This document shows, piece after piece, positions 23,001 to 23,591 of a DNA stretch of 23,591 nt. Origin of the DNA: Phoronis ovalis. Lineage: Eukaryota > Phoronida > Phoronidae. A program made the position numbers and the translations under genes. How positions within the stretch are numbered: the first letter of the stretch is position 1; every line of letters begins with the position of its first letter. A model generated the notes under the pieces. The model had not been told where the DNA came from and made no database searches. It was given only the letters and a program-made list of their open reading frames with translations. The stretch is taken from contig JAOXYB010030509.1 in assembly GCA_028565635.1 (NCBI GenBank), forward strand, positions 1 through 23,591, read 5' to 3'.

Positions 23001-23591
23001 TTGGTTTCAGTAGTACTAGTCTCATTATTCATTACTGGCGTGTTGGTTTCAGTAGTGCTAGTCTCATTATTCATTACTGGCGTATTGGTTTCAATAGTGC
23101 TAGTCTCATTATTCACTACTGGTGTGTTGGTTTCAATAGTGCTAGTCTCATTATTCACTACTGGTGTGTTGGTTTCAATAGTACTAGTCTCATTATTCAT
23201 TACTGGCGTGTTGGTTTCAATAGTGCTAGTCTCATTATTCATTACTGGTGTGTTGGTTTCAATAGTACTAGTCTCATTATTCATTACTGGCGTGTTGGTT
23301 TCAATAGTGCTAGTCTCATTGTTCACTACTGGCGTATTGGTTTCGATAGTGCTAGTCTCATTATTCATTACTGGCGTGTTGGTTTCAATAGTGCTAGTCT
23401 CATTATTCACTACTGGCGTGTTGGTTTCAATAGTGCTAGTCTCATTATTCATTACTGGCGTGTTGGTTTCAATAGTGCTAGTCTCATTATTCATTGCTGG
23501 CGTGTTGGTTTCAGTAGTGCTAGTCTCATTATTCATTACTGGCGTGTTGGTTTCAATAGTGCTAGTCTCATTATTCATTGCTGGCGTGTTG
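10924..23591 (-). CDS. Transmembrane mucin-like protein with ten tandem globular modules (5' partial, 22 exons)
   Basis: Predicted large single-pass membrane glycoprotein; its N-terminus and signal peptide lie beyond the right edge. Exons, 5' to 3' on the minus strand: 23591-20853, 20588-20265, 19889-19642, 19343-19277, 19114-18828, 18655-18589, 17941-17694, 17408-17342, 17179-16893, 16721-16655, 16296-16010, 15793-15724, 15556-15306, 15109-15037, 14805-14521, 14162-13927, 13619-13553, 13233-13010, 12589-12526, 12260-12068, 11729-11638, 11056-10924. All introns begin GT and end AG. The joined frame is open for 2124 residues, which random exon choices would not give. Order: Thr-rich 14-residue repeats, Thr/Ser-rich stretch, half module, ten full modules (B-K), half module L, membrane helix, 50-residue tail. 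Exon structure is seen in the sequence. The surface-mucin role follows from Thr/Ser repeats plus membrane anchor. The module family is not recognised; a SEA-type fold is only a guess. Confidence 0.86.
11638..11729 (-). CDS. Mucin exon M: transmembrane helix
   Basis: 92-bp exon encoding WFIP followed by about 20 small hydrophobic residues (rich in Ala, Val, Leu) and then the basic stop-transfer KLLKKSR. This predicts one membrane pass with the module array outside. The acceptor has a weak pyrimidine tract; it was chosen because it joins exon L in phase 0 and keeps the frame. The donor is GTATGA in phase 2. Confidence 0.88.
12068..12260 (-). CDS. Mucin exon L: truncated module start and juxtamembrane stalk
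   Basis: 193-bp exon that enters in phase 2 and leaves in phase 0, so it is the adaptor between the phase 2 module array and the membrane exon. It starts with the module signature VSKISYKV, then becomes hydrophilic and rich in Asn, Lys, Thr and Glu. It has no helix 2 Trp and no cysteine. It looks like the first third of a module used as a stalk. One sequon (NET) is present. The donor is GTACGA. Confidence 0.82.
12526..13233 (-). CDS. Mucin exons K and K': module 10 (two-exon cassette)
   Basis: Exon K (13233-13010, 224 bp) starts VNKVLYTVNINDI, has the pair LCDCLV before strand 3 (TFYATVGDM), and ends DAWSMSNP at a GTAGGT donor. Exon K' (12589-12526, 64 bp) encodes the final strand TQLEVDIIDVAV without cysteine, donor GTAAGT. 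This is the shortest full module and the last complete one before the membrane. Confidence 0.83.
13553..14162 (-). CDS. Mucin exons J and J': module 9 (two-exon cassette)
   Basis: Exon J (14162-13927, 236 bp) starts VTKVKYTVSLNGS, has the mid-module pair LCSCQG, and ends ESWVSVNT at a GTACAT donor. Exon J' (13619-13553, 67 bp) encodes the final strand VSDVTVEVY with no cysteine, donor GTAAGC. Intron phases are 2-1-2 as in the upstream cassettes. Confidence 0.83.
14521..14805 (-). CDS. Mucin exon I: module 8, unsplit, Cys pair relocated
   Basis: Single 285-bp exon, phase 2 on both sides, donor GTAAGT. It starts LTKVVYFVSVNDT, has TCDCEF in mid-module where strand 2 is expected, then strand 3 (VREVIVNG), helix 2 with TSWKV, and a final strand (AVIDVVSL) without cysteines. 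It lacks the internal intron found in most modules. It opens the C-terminal subgroup (I, J, K) in which the Cys-x-Cys lies before strand 3. Confidence 0.85.
15037..15556 (-). CDS. Mucin exons H and H': module 7 (two-exon cassette)
   Basis: Exon H (15556-15306, 251 bp) starts VTRLNYWVTV and ends ELWKSQ. Before strand 3 it has a Gly/Pro/Tyr-rich segment (PRGKGYGPYKGDTTKS). Exon H' (15109-15037, 73 bp) carries FNCSTCAINVEI, so the Cys pair here is spaced by two residues (CxxC) instead of one. It ends in phase 2 after AA, not GG. This is the last module with the Cys pair next to the final strand. Confidence 0.84.
15724..16296 (-). CDS. Mucin exons G and G': module 6 (two-exon cassette)
   Basis: Exon G (16296-16010, 287 bp) starts VAKLMYTVDINST, contains GPRGKEYKHYTNKDK before strand 3 (HFELFVVGKV), and ends QAWLVTHP. 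Exon G' (15793-15724, 70 bp) carries FKNCSCNFSISI and ends IGDLG. Donors are GTAAGT for both. The 5' part of exon G was copied along with the tandem duplication and survives as a relic at 18134-18208. Confidence 0.86.
16655..17179 (-). CDS. Mucin exons F and F': module 5 (two-exon cassette)
   Basis: Exon F (17179-16893, 287 bp) starts with VTELTYFV and ends KAWMSVDG. Exon F' (16721-16655, 67 bp) carries YRKCNC and the strand VKVLKLEEF, donor GTGAGA. Partner of module D. In the region between helix 1 and strand 3 it has a Tyr-Gly-Arg-His-Tyr run, which resembles the KYGRHY position of D and the GKEYKHY position of module G, hinting at common ancestry of D/F and G. Confidence 0.86.
17342..17941 (-). 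CDS. Mucin exons E and E': module 4 (two-exon cassette)
   Basis: Exon E (17941-17694, 248 bp) starts KELTKAIYFV and ends EIWEQTNP at a GTAGGT donor. Exon E' (17408-17342, 67 bp) carries WKNCKCVVVDI and ends NLLDNKG. It is paired with module C by duplication. Lengths of both exons are identical in the two copies, and phases (2-1-2) are kept, so both copies remain usable. Confidence 0.86.
18134..18208 (-). pseudogene. Truncated duplicate of exon G (relic or cryptic exon)
   Basis: The minus strand from 18208 repeats the acceptor and first 20 or so codons of exon G (KNVAKLMYTVDINST) and then loses homology at the duplication junction. If a GTACAT donor at 18133-18128 were used, the piece would be 75 bp, phase 2 on both sides, and would insert 25 residues in frame between modules D and E. 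More likely it is skipped. Nothing in the sequence proves either. Confidence 0.7.
18589..19114 (-). CDS. Mucin exons D and D': module 3 (two-exon cassette)
   Basis: Exon D (19114-18828, 287 bp) starts with signature VTELTYFV, has a strand STYEVYVEGKV and helix 2 ending KAWTSVDG. Exon D' (18655-18589, 67 bp) carries YLTCDC and a strand with VKVLKLEEY. The donor of exon D is GTAATT and that of D' is GTGAGA. D' is too short to appear as an open frame and was found from its splice borders and its match to F'. It is the duplicate partner of module F; only a few residues differ. Confidence 0.86.
19277..19889 (-). CDS. Mucin exons C and C': module 2 (two-exon cassette)
   Basis: Exon C (19889-19642, 248 bp) starts KELTRAIYFV and ends EIWEQTNP, with a phase 1 donor. 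Exon C' (19343-19277, 67 bp) carries WKNCKC and a final strand ending LLDNKG, phase 2 donor. Together they give one module of about 104 residues. This is the second copy of the recent tandem duplication: it matches module E (17342-17941) closely in exons and introns. A match to the lower copy's module order (C-type then D-type) shows the duplicated unit held two modules. Confidence 0.86.
20265..20588 (-). CDS. Mucin exon B: module 1, unsplit 108-residue module
   Basis: 324-bp exon, phase 2 on both sides, so it can be gained or lost without shifting the frame. It starts with the module signature VVKLTYNV, has helix 2 with ESWEM, then the Cys pair ECQC followed by a strand and DNMIDKDG. Other modules place an intron between helix 2 and the Cys pair; this one has none, so the internal intron was lost here or gained elsewhere. 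The donor is GTATGT at 20264-20259. Reading past the donor stays open to a stop at 20153 and would add a hydrophobic C-terminus (see findings). Confidence 0.85.
20853..23591 (-). CDS. Mucin exon A: Thr-rich repeat region, Thr/Ser linker and half module
   Basis: Single open exon of at least 2739 bp, running off the window. The first part (above 22654) is the 14-residue repeat array. From about 22654 down to about 21030 the protein is dominated by Thr, Ser, Val, Asn and Glu with many N-x-T/S sequons and no globular pattern, as expected of a heavily O- and N-glycosylated stalk. The last 60 or so residues change character: a hydrophobic strand (around VLTVLEWF), a helix with the DAW motif that marks helix 2 of the downstream modules, then a final strand (KIKIAFV). 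This looks like the second half of a module with no first half. The exon stops at a GTAAGT donor in phase 2, after GG of a Gly codon, like most module borders in this gene. No methionine start can be chosen because the true start is outside the window. Confidence 0.9.
22655..23591 (-). repeat. 42-bp coding minisatellite, 22 full copies plus partial
   Basis: Perfectly in-frame 42-bp units encode the 14-residue unit MNNETSTIETNTPV. I count 22 full copies from 23578 to 22655. A partial unit continues to the window end, and a degenerate unit follows below 22655. Variation is limited to a few positions: residue 1 is Met or Val (ATG/GTG), residue 8 Ile or Thr, residue 14 Val, Ala or Leu. Each unit carries one N-glycosylation sequon (N-E-T) and four or five Thr plus one Ser for O-glycosylation. 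Near-identity between units indicates recent unequal exchange, so copy number is probably polymorphic. The total array length is unknown because it leaves the window. Confidence 0.95.

Noticed and set aside
22655-23591. CRISPR-like regular array
   Set aside because: There are no unique spacers; the repeat is a continuous in-frame coding minisatellite in a spliced eukaryotic gene.

Overview
This is a stretch of animal nuclear genome. It is AT-rich, its genes are split by short introns with GT-AG borders, and there is no operon structure. The style (class A GPCR, transmembrane mucin with minisatellite repeats, small DNA transposons) fits a lophotrochozoan, most likely a bivalve mollusc. That placement is inference from composition and protein style; no species can be read from the window.

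Both supported genes lie on the minus strand, so they read from high to low coordinates. Gene 1 enters from the right edge and ends at 10924. It encodes a large transmembrane mucin-like protein: 22 exons and 2124 residues fall in the window, and the N-terminus lies outside. In order it has a 42-bp (14-residue) Thr-rich repeat array, a non-repetitive Thr/Ser stretch, half of a globular module, ten complete modules of roughly 95-110 residues, the first half of another module, one transmembrane helix, and a cytosolic tail ending in an FDNPTY motif. I do not recognise the module as a named family. It has an invariant Tyr near its start, an invariant Trp in its second helix, and a Cys-x-Cys pair. 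Nearly every module is a two-exon cassette with phase 2 introns outside and a phase 1 intron inside. The joined reading frame stays open across all 22 exons, which is the main support for the model.

The module array is still changing. Modules C-D and E-F are two copies of a recent tandem duplication of about 1.93 kb, whose junction near 18.14 kb left a truncated exon. A 319-bp stretch is identical between the two copies and crosses an exon-intron-exon boundary, which suggests gene conversion. Modules I-K carry the Cys-x-Cys at a different place from modules B-H.

Gene 2 (1879-7909) is a complete five-exon class A GPCR of 348 residues with all seven helices and most hallmark motifs. Its ligand is unknown.

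The 3 kb between the genes and the large GPCR introns hold repeats. There are two copies of a non-autonomous DNA transposon with long terminal inverted repeats, in opposite orientations, one flanked by an 8-bp duplication. There is also an inverted pair of older dispersed repeats, a 61-bp tandem array, and an isolated ORF resembling a receptor's last membrane helix. The first 1.88 kb shows no gene. No RNA gene or CRISPR array was seen.
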